Shown: in pieces, positions 25,514 through 34,796 of the stretch
Layout: every line of letters starts with the position of its first letter
Position numbering within the stretch: position 1 is the first letter of the stretch
Source: Phyllostachys edulis
Lineage: Eukaryota; Streptophyta; Magnoliopsida; Poales; Poaceae
Length of the DNA stretch: 64,000 nucleotides
Direction: 5' to 3'
Assembly: GCA_036346405.1 (NCBI GenBank)
Contig: CM070561.1
Location: forward strand, 33,840,838 to 33,904,837
Translations under genes and position numbers: made by a program
Notes under the pieces: model-generated
Databases searched by the model: none
The model's input: only the letters and a program-made list of their open reading frames with translations
Told to the model about the DNA's origin: nothing

Positions 25514-26248
25514 TAGCGTAGAGTAGATTCTGAATTGGCAACCAAACAACTAAGTCAGTATAGTAGTGAGTACTGTATTTCAGATGGATAAGCCTCGGGA
25601 GAAAACTTCCAATGACTCCGGGAGGACTTGGGCATTACTCCATATCAATCACGCATTCATAGCAACATGAGCCCTGCAAATGTGAACGGCCGACTCCTAA
25701 TTAATGGAAACAACATGAAGAAAACCAATATAAAGGCATGTACAATGGTATAGACAGTTGCTGTCTATAACAATTCTCTATGTCACCTGTAGACAGCTCA
25801 TGCAATGAGTTGTTTTTTCATTTGTTTTTATAGATGACACAATCTTTTAATGCTTTTATGAACCTAAAACATTTTCACCTTAGTTCTGGTGATACAGTCG
25901 GCTATAGGATTGTAGACAACACATTTCTCTCTTTTTATTCTTTTTCATCTACATCAGCTTAAATCCCACGTAGCATAAACTATAGAAAGCTGATGTAAAC
26001 TCATTGTACATGACCTAAGTAGTATGTGGCGAGCCGAAAACACCATTGTTATTCCCCGTTTATAGCAATTCTAGTAAAAACATCTATAGACTCCGATGCA
26101 TAAATGCCAAAATTCAAATCAAAACAGCACATAGATGATTTGCAATGTGTAATAGTACATCAAAACAAGATGAGAACAATCAAGAGTCCAAGTTAAGCAA
26201 CTAAGGACAGAGCTAGAAACCCCAATATCTTCCCCATCTTCGAGCAAT
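25352..26248 (+). repeat. Direct duplication, left copy
   Basis: Near-identical to 27411-28309, with only scattered mismatches. It contains the last 160 bases of the copia B 3' LTR, a flank, a 282 bp MITE (25734-26015) and a further flank. It starts TATCTTTTAAGC and ends CGAGCAAT in both copies. No gene was seen in it. Confidence 0.9.
25734..26015 (+). mobile_element. Tourist/Harbinger-like MITE, TSD TAA
   Basis: Terminal inverted repeats AGGCATGTACAATGG and, on the other strand, GGTCATGTACAATGA flank about 280 bp without coding capacity. TAA lies at 25731-25733 and 26016-26018. Interior inverted pieces (CTATAGACAGC type) extend the repeat. A second copy exists at 27793-28074 because the whole block was duplicated. 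Confidence 0.65.
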
Positions 26249-27410
26249 CCTCCTATTGAGACAGCCTTTCTAGAATACGAGGATACTTGGATGGATCCTA
26301 TCTATAAGTATCTTCAGACGGGTTTCGTACCCGATGACGATCTCGAAGCAGATCGTTTATCCCGAAAGTCCAAAATGTATACTTTGATCGAAGGAGTCCT
26401 CTATAAATGAGGCACTCAAGGGGTACTTATGCGATGCATACCGCAGAGAGAAGGACTAAACCTCCTTCACGACATTCACAGGGGCATCTGTGGAACTCAT
26501 GCTTCCTACCGAACGTTGGTCAGAAAAGCCTTTTGACAAGGATTTTACTGGCCAACAGCCCTCTACGATGCCAAAGAGTTGGTTAAGAAATGTGTACAAT
26601 ACCGCCATCATACTGTGCAAATACACCAACCGACTCGGCATTACAAACAATTCAGATCTTAGCCTTTTGACACTGGGTCTCGATATCCTAGGACCGCTCC
26701 CAAGGGCTCCAGGGGCTTTGAGTTCCTTTTGTGGCTATTGATACGTTCACAAAATGGATCAAAGCCGAACCTGTGACTATGATAACAACGGAAGCCGCAA
26801 AATGGTTCATGATCGTGATTACTCGATTTGGAGTCCCAAGTCGAATAATCACAGATGATGGTAAACAATTTTCGAGCACAAAATTTCAGGAATTATGCGA
26901 TGAGTTGGGTACCAAGCTCTGTTACGGTTCTGTCGTCCATCCCCAAAGCAATGGGGGCAGTCGAACGAGCGAATGGCCAAATAATGCAGGGAATCAAAAC
27001 TCGAGTCTTCGACCAGCATGTTAAGCGCTCGGGGGCTTGGGTACATGAAGTACCCTTAGTATTATGGGCAGTTCGCATGACCGCTAGTCGGGCAACAGGC
27101 GAAACACCTTTTTTCCTAATTTTTGGTGTCGAAGCCATGCTTCTACCAGAACTAAAGATCAGGTCTACAAGGGTCGAGAGTTTCAATAACTCAACCCAAG
27201 AACAACTTCGAGCGGATGACATTAACCTGCTGGAAGAGAAGAGAAGAGAAATCAGGCCTTAATCCGTTCAGCAGTCTACCAGTAAGCCCTGCGCAAATAC
27301 TACGATCGTAAGGTCCAACCTCGCAGCCTTGCTGTAGGTAACTTGGTATTGACAAAAATTCAATCCCAGTCTAATCGGAACAAACTTTCCTGAGCTTTAT
27401 ATGTAGCTGG
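26249..27410 (+). pseudogene. Filler: Tat-type gypsy pol fragment
   Basis: The first 470 bases match 63508-63990 of the Tat-type element at the right end of the window. Reading frames show DDDLEADRLSRK, an integrase zinc region (HDIHRGICGTHAS, KKCVQYRHH), a core with the second catalytic Asp replaced by broken frames near 26850, NGGSRTSEWPN or, in another frame, AVERANGQIMQG near 26960, and a C-terminal part (ATGETPFFLIFGVEA). Several stops and shifts. It has no LTR, polypurine tract or TSD and sits between the two copies of a direct duplication. Confidence 0.85.
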
Positions 27411-28309
27411 TATCTTTTAAGCATATTATCATGTTTAATTAACATGAAAATATTATATGTTTATATGTCATTTCTGTCATTTATATGCAGCTGAAAATAT
27501 GATTTAATTATCATAATTGCTGTTGGAATTATTTATAAATATTCACTAAAACCATTAATTTTACAACAATCATAGCGTAGAGTAGATTCTGAATTGGCAA
27601 CCAAACAACTAAGTCAGTATAGTAGCGAGTATTGTATTTCAGATGGATAAGCCTCGAGAGAAAACTTCCAATGACTCCGGGAGGACTTGGGCATTGCTCC
27701 ATATCAATCACGCATTCACAGCAACATGAGCCCTGCAAATGAGAACGGCCGACTCCTAATTAATGGAAACAACATGAAGAAAACCAATATAAAGGCGTGT
27801 ACAATGGTACAGACAGCTGCTGTCTATAACAACTCTCTATGTCACCTGTAGACAGCTCATACAATGAGTTATTTTTTTATTTGTTTTTATAGATGACACA
27901 ATCTTTTAATGCTTTCATGAATCTAAGACATTTCCACCTTGATTCTAGTGATACAGTCGGCTATAGAATTGTAGACAACACATTTCTCTTTTTTTATTCT
28001 TTTTCATCTACATCAACTTAAATCCCACGTAGCATAAACTATAGACAGCTGATATAAACTCATTGTACATGACCTAAGTAGTACGTGGCGAGCCGAAAAC
28101 ACCATTCTTATTCCCCGTTTATAGCAATTCTAGTAAAAACATCTATAGACTCCGATGCATAAATGCCAAAATTCAAATTTCAAAACAGCACATAGATGAT
28201 TTGCAATGTGTAATAGTACATCAAAACAAGACGAGAACAACCAAGAGTCCAAGTTAAGAAATTAAGGACAGAGCTAGAAACGCCAATATCTTACCCATCT
28301 TCGAGCAAT
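27411..28309 (+). repeat. Direct duplication, right copy
   Basis: Second copy of 25352-26248, in the same orientation. At its right end it runs on into sequence (TCTACCATAAATTTGG) not present after the left copy, so this side appears to keep the original flank. Confidence 0.9.
27793..28074 (+). mobile_element. MITE, duplicated copy
   Basis: Same element as 25734-26015, with TAA on both sides (27790-27792, 28075-28077). It was copied with the block and is not an independent insertion, since the flanks are identical too. Confidence 0.65.
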
Positions 28310-28768
28310 TCTACCATAAATTTGGAGCATTGACGCACGGAAACTAGACGTAACAACCCCTTCTGCTAATCAAAGTACGAAACAGTGAGCAACTCTTAAC
28401 ACCAAATTCCGTCTAAACTTTTGAATTTCTTTTTTTTTTTGCGTAGAAATGATTCCTAACAAGTGCGTCACAAAACGAAATACTAGCATTTGCTAAGTAC
28501 ATCCAAGGGCAGATCCAGGCCTTGGATTGGGTGAGATATAGCTTTTTGAGACCTACAAACTTTACCTATATTGAAGACCATAAAACATCTCTTAAAAAAT
28601 CACCGAATATTCAAATTCAGCCCAACAAAACACAGCTCAACCCTTTAACCGTGGCCGGCTCCACCCCAAAGTAAATCTGATCAGAAGCACGCGTGTCTAA
28701 TCGCTTTTGTTGCATCTAAATATCACTAGTCAAATCACATTCAGCGATAACAAGCCCTAAAAAAGAAG
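28310..28768. other. Intergenic sequence
   Basis: No gene seen. A segment at about 28504-28680 starts CAAGGGCAGATCCAGGCC and ends in a loosely inverted GGCCGGCTCCACCCC, reminiscent of hAT-derived MITE ends, but no convincing target duplication was found. Confidence 0.4.
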
Positions 28769-29062
28769 GGGGAATTGTCAAAATGTCACGTCTTTATTCT
28801 GCGTTCTGTAAAATGCTATTAAGTTCGATGCAATAGATTATTTGTCATATCTTATATTAGCTCTTTGTTAATTTGCCCTTTTCGAATATTTTATTCATAT
28901 TTTCAGTTTAATCGCATTGGCCCATAAGCAAAATGTCGTTTTTGTCCCTCCTCACTCATGTCCATCCTTCTCGCAGCGCCACTCTTGCTGCTAGTGCCGG
29001 CCGCCTCTGCCTCCACGCTCTCCATAGCAAGGCTTTTCTTCAAAGGGGCATACACATTAAAA

Positions 29063-29856
29063 TCATGCTACATTGTTCTTGAAGAGAGACATGAGTACTG
29101 GATTCTCACCATTAGTATCGGCACCATGGTTTTCTGTGTGCGGCAGATCATGGAAGACCCTCACAGGGTACAAGGCAGCAACCTGACCGATCATACACTG
29201 CTGCCTCATCCTAAGCAGCCGTTGCAAGTCCTCCAGTCGCGCCTTCTCTCCAGATAACACCTCCTTGGCTTCTTGCAATCAATCAACATACGCTCTCGGA
29301 GTAAACGCAGCCGCTCTCAATACAACCTCACAGCATTTTGCATCGGCAAAGATTGATTGGTTTGCTTACATGCACTTGCCGGTGCGTGGCGGCGATGGCC
29401 CTGGAGAGCGGCAACACGCGCTCGATCTACGCCTGCAGCTGCTCCTTGTGCCGCTCGACGCCCACGAGCGCCCTCCTCCGCGCGCCGCCACTGGAGCTCC
29501 AGCCGCCGCGTCATCTCGTCCAGCGCGGCGCCCTGCCGCAGCGACTCCCTCCTCACCTGCAGCACAGCACATCAGCGTCCCCCCACCACAATACATCAAC
29601 AAAACAAATCAAGCCACGCCACGCCACGGCAGAGGCGCGATTCGGACGCGGGCAAGCGAGCGCGTGTTCGCGGGGCGCGCACCTCGAGCGCAGCCTGGAG
29701 GCAGCGGGCCAGGGCCGTCCAGGCCTCGGCCGCGGCCGCGAGCTCCGCGGCGAGGCCGCAGGCACTGTTGAATTGGACCCGGAGCTCCGGCCACACGACT
29801 ACCACCACCTCGGCGCCCGGATCCGGCGGATCCGCCCCGGCCTTCGTCGGGCTCAT
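29063..29856 (-). pseudogene. Captured VPS38/UVRAG-like gene fragment
   Basis: Three exon-like blocks on the minus strand. Exon 1 runs from ATG 29854-29856 to 29683, ending CTCGAG before a GT donor, about 58 codons, Ala-rich. Exon 2 is 29556 to about 29375 after a CAG acceptor and is Arg/Ala-rich helical. Exon 3 ends near 29063 and contains LQRLLRMRQQCMIGQVAALYP. That last segment resembles the plant homologue of UVRAG/VPS38, a subunit of the class III PI3-kinase complex in endosomal sorting and autophagy. The C-terminal half is absent, exon 3 has an in-frame stop upstream, and the block lies wholly inside the MULE inverted repeats, so it is a captured fragment. The family call is from memory of the motif and is moderate. 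Confidence 0.6.
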
Positions 29857-29966
29857 CGCGGCCACAGATTGCGCGATGGGTGGTGGAGGCAACCCGCGCT
29901 GTAGGAAGGAAGGAAAGCGAGGGGGAGGGAATCCGCGGAAGCGGCAGCAGTTGCGGGGAGTGGAAG

Positions 29967-30343
29967 TAGAGCTGGCCAAACGGTCGTGTCTGATGGATCG
30001 GTACGAAGCACGACACTGTTGATCTGACATAGGCCGAAACAGTATGATACTGTTCATGGGCTGGGCTGGCACGACACGATAGCTCAGGTCGTGCCTGGAC
30101 CAACACCCGACATGACGGTAAGACGCGATATGGCATGAATAGTGTGCCCAAATGACCGCACGACCAGCACGCAACACAAATCCGTTAGGCACGACATTGT
30201 TTTAATATACATATATAATTTTATTTTTATTTATTAATATTTATATGATTTTCTTTCCATTTTAAATACTTATATGGTTTTATTTTGTAGTTTTTAAATT
30301 TTATATAGTTCATTTTATAAGTATATATAAATTTATTTTGGTT

Positions 30344-30386
<43 letters not shown>

Positions 30387-30811
30387 ATAGGATTGTTTTT
30401 CAATTTTTCATGTCTTATGAGCTAAATGACAAATGTTTTAACGAGCTAGCTATTTGAACATTAATAAAATTCTATTACATTTTTAATATGGTTGTCTCAT
30501 TGTTTTTCAATTTTCATGTCAACTTCTGAATTCTACATATTTTTCTAATATTTTTGGATTTTTTGGGGATTTTTTGATTTTTTAATTCACATGGGCGGAT
30601 GGGCTAAACGGGCTACATTTGGCCTGATGGGTTAAACGGGCCGTACCAGCCTGGTACGGCACGAAAGGGTGATGGGCCATGCAGGACCATCACTACGTCT
30701 GTGGGTCGCCCGACACAAGAAGATAGTAGCCGCCTAATAGGTAAGTCGAATGGGCCGAGCCGCCACGGGCCCATGCCATGCCGGGCTAGGCCGCCCATTT
30801 GGCCAGCTCTG
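29967..30811. mobile_element. Non-autonomous hAT element, TSD AGTGGAAG
   Basis: The ends TAGAGCTGGCCAAACGG and, on the other strand, CAGAGCTGGCCAAATGG form an inverted repeat. AGTGGAAG occurs at 29959-29966 and 30812-30819 as an 8-bp duplication, the hAT size. The 845 bp interior is AT-rich in the middle with GC-rich ends full of GGGCCG-type words and has no transposase. It lies just upstream of the ATG of the captured gene in the Pack-MULE. Confidence 0.85.
30349..30383. repeat. (TA)n microsatellite
   Basis: An uninterrupted TA run of about 17 units in the AT-rich core of the hAT element. Confidence 0.9.
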
Positions 30812-30994
30812 AGTGGAAGCAAGCGAGGAGAGCACGGACACGGGTTCATTGGAGGAGGGGCAAAAACGATATTTCACATGTGGGCCAGAGTGATTAAACC
30901 GAAAATATGAATAAAGTGTGGCAAATAATCTATTGCATCGAACTTAATGACATTTAGAAGGCCGAACAAAGATATAACATTTTGACAATTATCC

Positions 30995-31200
30995 AAAAAA
31001 AAAAAGAAACATCACTGTACAGTCCGAGTCGATCCACGACAAGATCTAGCGCTTCGCCGAAGAAAAAGGAGAAATCCACTAGGAAATCCGAGAGAATGAG
31101 GTAGGAGTATATGGAAGTAATCAATGAAATCCGGAGACTGCTCCAAGAGGGCATGCTTTCCACATTTACCAAGACGACTCAAACACTGCCTTCATAAGAG
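30995..31200. other. Short intergenic stretch
   Basis: A-run, then about 190 bases with no recognisable gene. It ends in CATAAGAG, which is duplicated on the other side of the following MITE. Confidence 0.4.
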
Positions 31201-31628
31201 GGGAACATATCAGGTGCACAAAGCCTATTTGATACACATATGAAAAAAAATTTGTTTGGGTATTAAATTAGCATAAAAAATTCTGAAAAAAATTCTAGAT
31301 GTAATTTATGGTGTTTTGTTCTACCCTTTAAAATTTCAAGTTCAAACTCAAAGTATGTTAGAAGATACAAAAAAGAGAAATTCTGACAGATGATAGATCA
31401 AATGGTGCTGGAAAAAAAAACAGGCAAATGTTACTATTCACAGTAAACTTCTCTTTTTTGTATCTTCTAACATACTTTGAGTTTGAACTTGAAATTTTAA
31501 AGGGTGGAACAAAACACTATAAATTACATCTAGAATTTTTTTCAGAATTTTTTATGCTAATTTGATACCCAAACAAAAAGTTTTTCATATGTGCACCAAA
31601 TGGTGTTTGTGCACCTGATATGCTGCCC
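31201..31628. mobile_element. Fold-back MITE, TSD CATAAGAG
   Basis: Two arms of about 175 bp (31201-31380 and 31445-31628) are inverted copies of one another around a 65 bp spacer, starting GGGAACATATCAGGTGCAC on the left and GGGCAGCATATCAGGTGCAC on the right. CATAAGAG is present at 31193-31200 and 31629-31636. The transcript would form a long hairpin. Superfamily is uncertain: 8 bp suits hAT, but long arms are common in MULE-derived MITEs. Confidence 0.85.
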
Positions 31629-31633
31629 CATAA

Positions 31634-31762
31634 GAGATGCCAGAAAAAGTATCACCTGTGCCAAGCTCTTGAACACTGTAGCAAACAGTTTTTTTTTTAA
31701 GGAGATGCTAGAAAAAGTATCACCTGTGCCAAGCTCTTGAACACTGTAGCAAACAATTTTTT
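31634..31762. repeat. Tandem duplication, 68 bp unit
   Basis: Two head-to-tail copies of GAGATGCCAGAAAAAGTATC and the following 48 bases (31634-31701, 31702 to about 31762), differing by a few bases and T-run length. The first copy begins inside the MITE target duplication. Confidence 0.85.
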
Positions 31763-31789
31763 TAAGGCGACTCTGGGCATCTACAAAAT

Positions 31790-32180
31790 TCAAAATTCAA
31801 GGTAACTCAATTTTTTATTTTGTTACGAAGACGGGCTTTCTCTGACTTTATCGCCTGCTGTTCCTCAACCCATGCAACAACTTTCTTAAGCTCCGAGGTC
31901 TGTTTATAAACAACCTTAACAACATTTGCAACTTATTTTGTTTGTTTGCTAACAGCATCAAGCTGAAAATAGATTATAGTCAGTGAAATCATAAGATCAT
32001 CACTATTAAGCTCTGATGTTTGTTTGTTAACCACATCAACCTGAAAATACATTGTCAGTTGTAATCATAAGACAGACATCATTAAGCATTTTTTTTTTAT
32101 TACCTGCACTTGCATCTCCAGCATCTTTTTGTATAGTTCCTTCTTGTCAGGTACATAACCCTCTTTTTCAGCCTTCTAAA
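31790..32180 (-). pseudogene. Exon-like coiled-coil fragments, unknown gene
   Basis: The minus strand shows three short coding-looking blocks separated by CAG-type acceptors: one at about 32104-32178 reading GYVPDKKELYKKMLEMQVQ, one at 31980-32040 reading VDVVNKQTSELNS, and one at 31820-31960 reading VVKVVYKQTSELKKVVAW and ending KARLRNKIKN before a stop. All are Lys/Glu-rich with heptad-like spacing, and KQTSEL occurs twice, suggesting exon duplication. I do not recognise the gene. It may be a decayed host gene or captured fragment; no transposon boundary was found. Confidence 0.35.
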
Positions 32181-32576
32181 CAAACATATGGTAAGACAGA
32201 CTTGATAACCAAAAGCAATTGGAAGCCAAATGTATACAGATAAATATATGCATACGTATACAGTAATCAAATCATCTTTGAAGTTTAGTTTTAATTTAGA
32301 AAACCAATTGGAAGCATGACACTGTGGAAGTCAAGCCCGTACTGGCCTGGCCTATATTTGTTATCATTCTGATGGATCATAAGGGAAAGTGAAGATCCCA
32401 TATCCAATTGCAATCAGCAAACTCCAATTTCTTGAAACACGTGATCGTAACCGGAGAACAGAGATTAAAGACAAGATGCATAAGATAGCACTCATGGAGT
32501 CATGGAGCACTACTCCAAATTCAATTAGTTTATAATAGCTCAAAGGTATAGTCACAGATGCACAAGGAAGCACTCA
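32181..32576. other. Intergenic sequence left of Helitron
   Basis: Nothing recognisable. It ends in A at 32576, the host base before the Helitron. Confidence 0.5.
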
Positions 32577-33000
32577 TCTCCCTATATAAAAGGGCGCACA
32601 AAGGAGATGTGAGGAGAGTGGCCACGTCACACTTTTTTTTTGGACCGTTCGATTTCAGCTCGGCTCGTCCGCGGCCGTCCGATGGGATCTGACCGTCGTT
32701 GCGGCGCGCGCTGGCTCTGCTCGCGACGCGTGTGCTCGTCGCCTTCGCTCCGCTCGCCACGAAGCCTGCACGTCGTCCTCTCTCTCGATTCTTCGCCGAT
32801 GGCTCGACTTCCTCCTCCTTCTTCGCCGCTCGCCCCCACACCCCCGCCTCCTTCGTCGTCCCCACGAGATCTTCCTCCTCCTTCCTTCCACGAGGTCTCA
32901 GCGCCTCTTCCCCTCCCTCCCTTCCCTTCCCTTCCCCTTCCCCTCCCCGCCCTTCCTTCCACCACCAACAGAGGTAGATAAAAGAGATCGATCGGATGCT

Positions 33001-33202
33001 GAGGTGGAGGCGGCGGCAAGGGCGCTGGAGGCGCCTGCGTGGGAAGACGATCACGCGCTACACCGTCGCGGACGGCCCCAAGGTCGTCGTGCGGTCCGGC
33101 GTCCGCGACGTGGCCTTCGAGCAAGACGCCATGGGCGGCAGGACCATCGTCGCCGCGCATCGGAGGGGCAAGAACCTCTGGATCCGCCTCAACACCCCGT
33201 GA
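33001..33202 (+). pseudogene. FPG1: FPG-type DNA glycosylase, first exon fragment
   Basis: Two overlapping frames reconstruct the start of plant formamidopyrimidine-DNA glycosylase, a base-excision repair enzyme for oxidised purines. EVEAA at 33001 is the segment after the N-terminal Pro. The other frame gives KTITRYTVADGPKVVV, GGRTIVAAHRRGKNLW and then a stop at 33200. The family's MPELPEVE start is damaged: ATGC then TGAGGTGG, with about ten bases missing, so the catalytic Pro2 and Glu3 are lost. A frameshift occurs near 33035. A 5' UTR-like CT-rich tract precedes it at 32780-32970. Later exons with the helix-two-turn-helix and zinc finger are absent. Confidence 0.7.
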
Positions 33203-33935
33203 AAAGTCCGCCCCCTCCCATGGCGGACGGATCTTCTAGGTGAGTGCAACGCCTGCCTCCGATCAACCCGCCACACTCTCGCGCCATTTCACGCTCCCCT
33301 TATGCGGTTTGGGTTAATAAATTCGATGTCTTTGTTTCGTTTTGGGCTTTTGGTTTTGTCCGCAGGAGTTGTCCCTTCGGGAAGCTTGGTACCGACAACT
33401 CCGAGGTCGCCGAGGTGTCACGAGGTGGTCACCAGTGGAGCTCCCGCCGCCAAGCGGAAGCGAGCCACCGATGCCAAGCTTTGAAGGCGGTTCCTTTTTA
33501 CTCCTTTTTCCCCGTGGGCGCGGTTGTGGGCTGGTCGATGCTCGATAGAGAAATTCCAACACGCGATATGGTGTGGTGAGAATTAGGAATTAGGGGTTGC
33601 GATTTTGGGCTGGGGCATTGTGGGTGTTCGGGGGATGTGATCGAGCTTGATAATTAGAACTGTTCTCTAATCTATCTGTGCTTCCTTGTCTTATGCCATT
33701 TATTATGTTCTTCATAGGTTACAACTTGTTATTTCAGATAATTCTTTAGTTATGCATTAACCGTCGTGTGCTTAGTTCACCATGATTTACCTCAATTTCT
33801 GTGTCTGCACAAAAATAGGTGGTTTCACTAGAAGAATATTTTCGGTTTTCCAAGGTACCTCACACTTTCTTTTCAAAAGAAGATAATTTGAAATTGTTTC
33901 TTTGCCATTGACACCATGTTATACTCATAAATTCT
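33203..33935 (+). other. Helitron interior between gene pieces
   Basis: Mostly intron-like or non-coding. A short block at 33370-33485 reads PAAKRKRATDAK and is GC-rich like an exon, but I could not identify it. Confidence 0.4.
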
Positions 33936-34185
33936 TTAGGCAGCCTTGGATTTTTCATTTCTTGAGATGAATCCATTCACCTTGGTAAATGGAGAACCGT
34001 ATCCTCTGGACATGAGAGAACACCTGGATGACACAGCTGCCTTCAAGAACTTAAAGAAGTATGATTCGGGCTTCCGGTCTTACTTACAGAATCCAAGGAC
34101 GTCGTGGGGTAACATTGAGTTCCCTCTACCTTTTGGAAGAGTCCTCAGTCCCTCAGAAAGCTTTATCCATAAACTTCATGAGAAG
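33936..34185 (+). pseudogene. ACLA: ATP-citrate lyase subunit A exon fragment
   Basis: The frame 33946-34296 begins with LDFSFLEMNPFTLVNG and EPYPLDMREHLDDTAAFKNL and then WGNIEFPLPFGRVLSPSES, characteristic of the ACLA subunit of plant cytosolic ATP-citrate lyase, which makes acetyl-CoA from citrate. Between KK and WGN are about 16 extra codons, bounded by GTATGATT and TTACAG, which may be a shortened intron now read through. After HEK comes GTAATT, a splice donor, so the piece is one or two exons with introns. The rest of the roughly 420-residue subunit is missing. Confidence 0.85.
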
Positions 34186-34424
34186 GTAATTCCAGAAAAA
34201 AATGCATACATATTTATTCCTTCCCTTTTCTCTCCTGAATTCTTCTGTATGTATATCTTTTATGTGTACATTTGCATATGTACTAAGTTACGTTAACGGA
34301 GTACTGCATGCTTCATTGAGTCCGGAATAGAGATTGATGTAATGTATATACATCCTCCACCTGTAGAGGATGCATATACATCATATCAGCATATGTATTA
34401 GTTCAATCTGATTGAGTCACGATC
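34105..34424 (+). repeat. Internal duplication in Helitron, copy 1
   Basis: Starts TGGGGTAACATTGAG within the ACLA exon and runs into its intron. Repeats at 34477-34796 in the same orientation at an offset of 372 bases. Confidence 0.85.
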
Positions 34425-34476
34425 CCTTTCTTTATACTGATACTGATCATACCGACCACTGTTTTCAATGTACAGT

Positions 34477-34796
34477 TGGGGTAACATTTTGTTCCCTCTA
34501 CCTTTTGGAATAGTCCTCAGTCCCTCAGAAAGCTTTATCCATGAACTTTATGAGAAGGTAATTCCAGATAAAAATGCATACATATTTATTCCTTCCCTTT
34601 TCTCCCCTGAATTCTTCTGTATGTAGATCTTTTATGTATACATTTGCATATGTACTAAGTTATGTTAACAGAGTACTGCATGCTTTGTTGAGTCCTAAAT
34701 AGAGATTGATGTAATGTATATACGTCCTCCACCTGTAGAAGATGTATATACATCCTATCAGCATATGTATTAGTTCAGCCTGATTGAGTCATGATC
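34477..34796 (+). repeat. Internal duplication in Helitron, copy 2
   Basis: Second copy of 34105-34424, preceded by a CAG acceptor-like TACAG at 34471-34475. It carries a second, slightly diverged WGN-to-HEK exon piece, so an ACLA exon is present twice. Confidence 0.85.

Larger units (their letters stand above)
28769..30994. mobile_element. Pack-MULE with terminal inverted repeats
   Basis: The left end, GGGGAATTGTCAAAATG at 28769, and the reverse complement of the right end, GGATAATTGTCAAAATG at 30994, start inverted repeats of about 150-200 bp (28769-28965 against 30850-30994), differing by an indel of about 50 bp. Shared blocks include TTAAGTTCGATGCAATAG. The flanks are A-rich (AAAAAAGAA on the left, an A-run then GAA on the right), so the 9-bp target duplication is plausible but ambiguous. 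The interior holds captured gene exons and a nested hAT element and no transposase. Confidence 0.75.

Noticed and set aside
28504..28680. Short hAT-derived MITE candidate
   Set aside because: Ends are only loosely inverted and no 8-bp duplication was seen.
29357..30022. 221-codon plus-strand frame over the Pack-MULE
   Set aside because: It is antisense to the VPS38-like exons and arises from GC-rich sequence without stops; it also crosses the hAT boundary.
32699..32977. Frames of 92-113 codons over the CT-rich start of the Helitron
   Set aside because: Simple Pro/Ser-rich translations of a pyrimidine-rich leader; open on both strands.
33302..33579. Small plus-strand frames after the FPG fragment treated as a fourth captured gene
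   Set aside because: GC-rich and exon-like in places (PAAKRKRATDAK), but no family could be named and boundaries lack clear splice sites.
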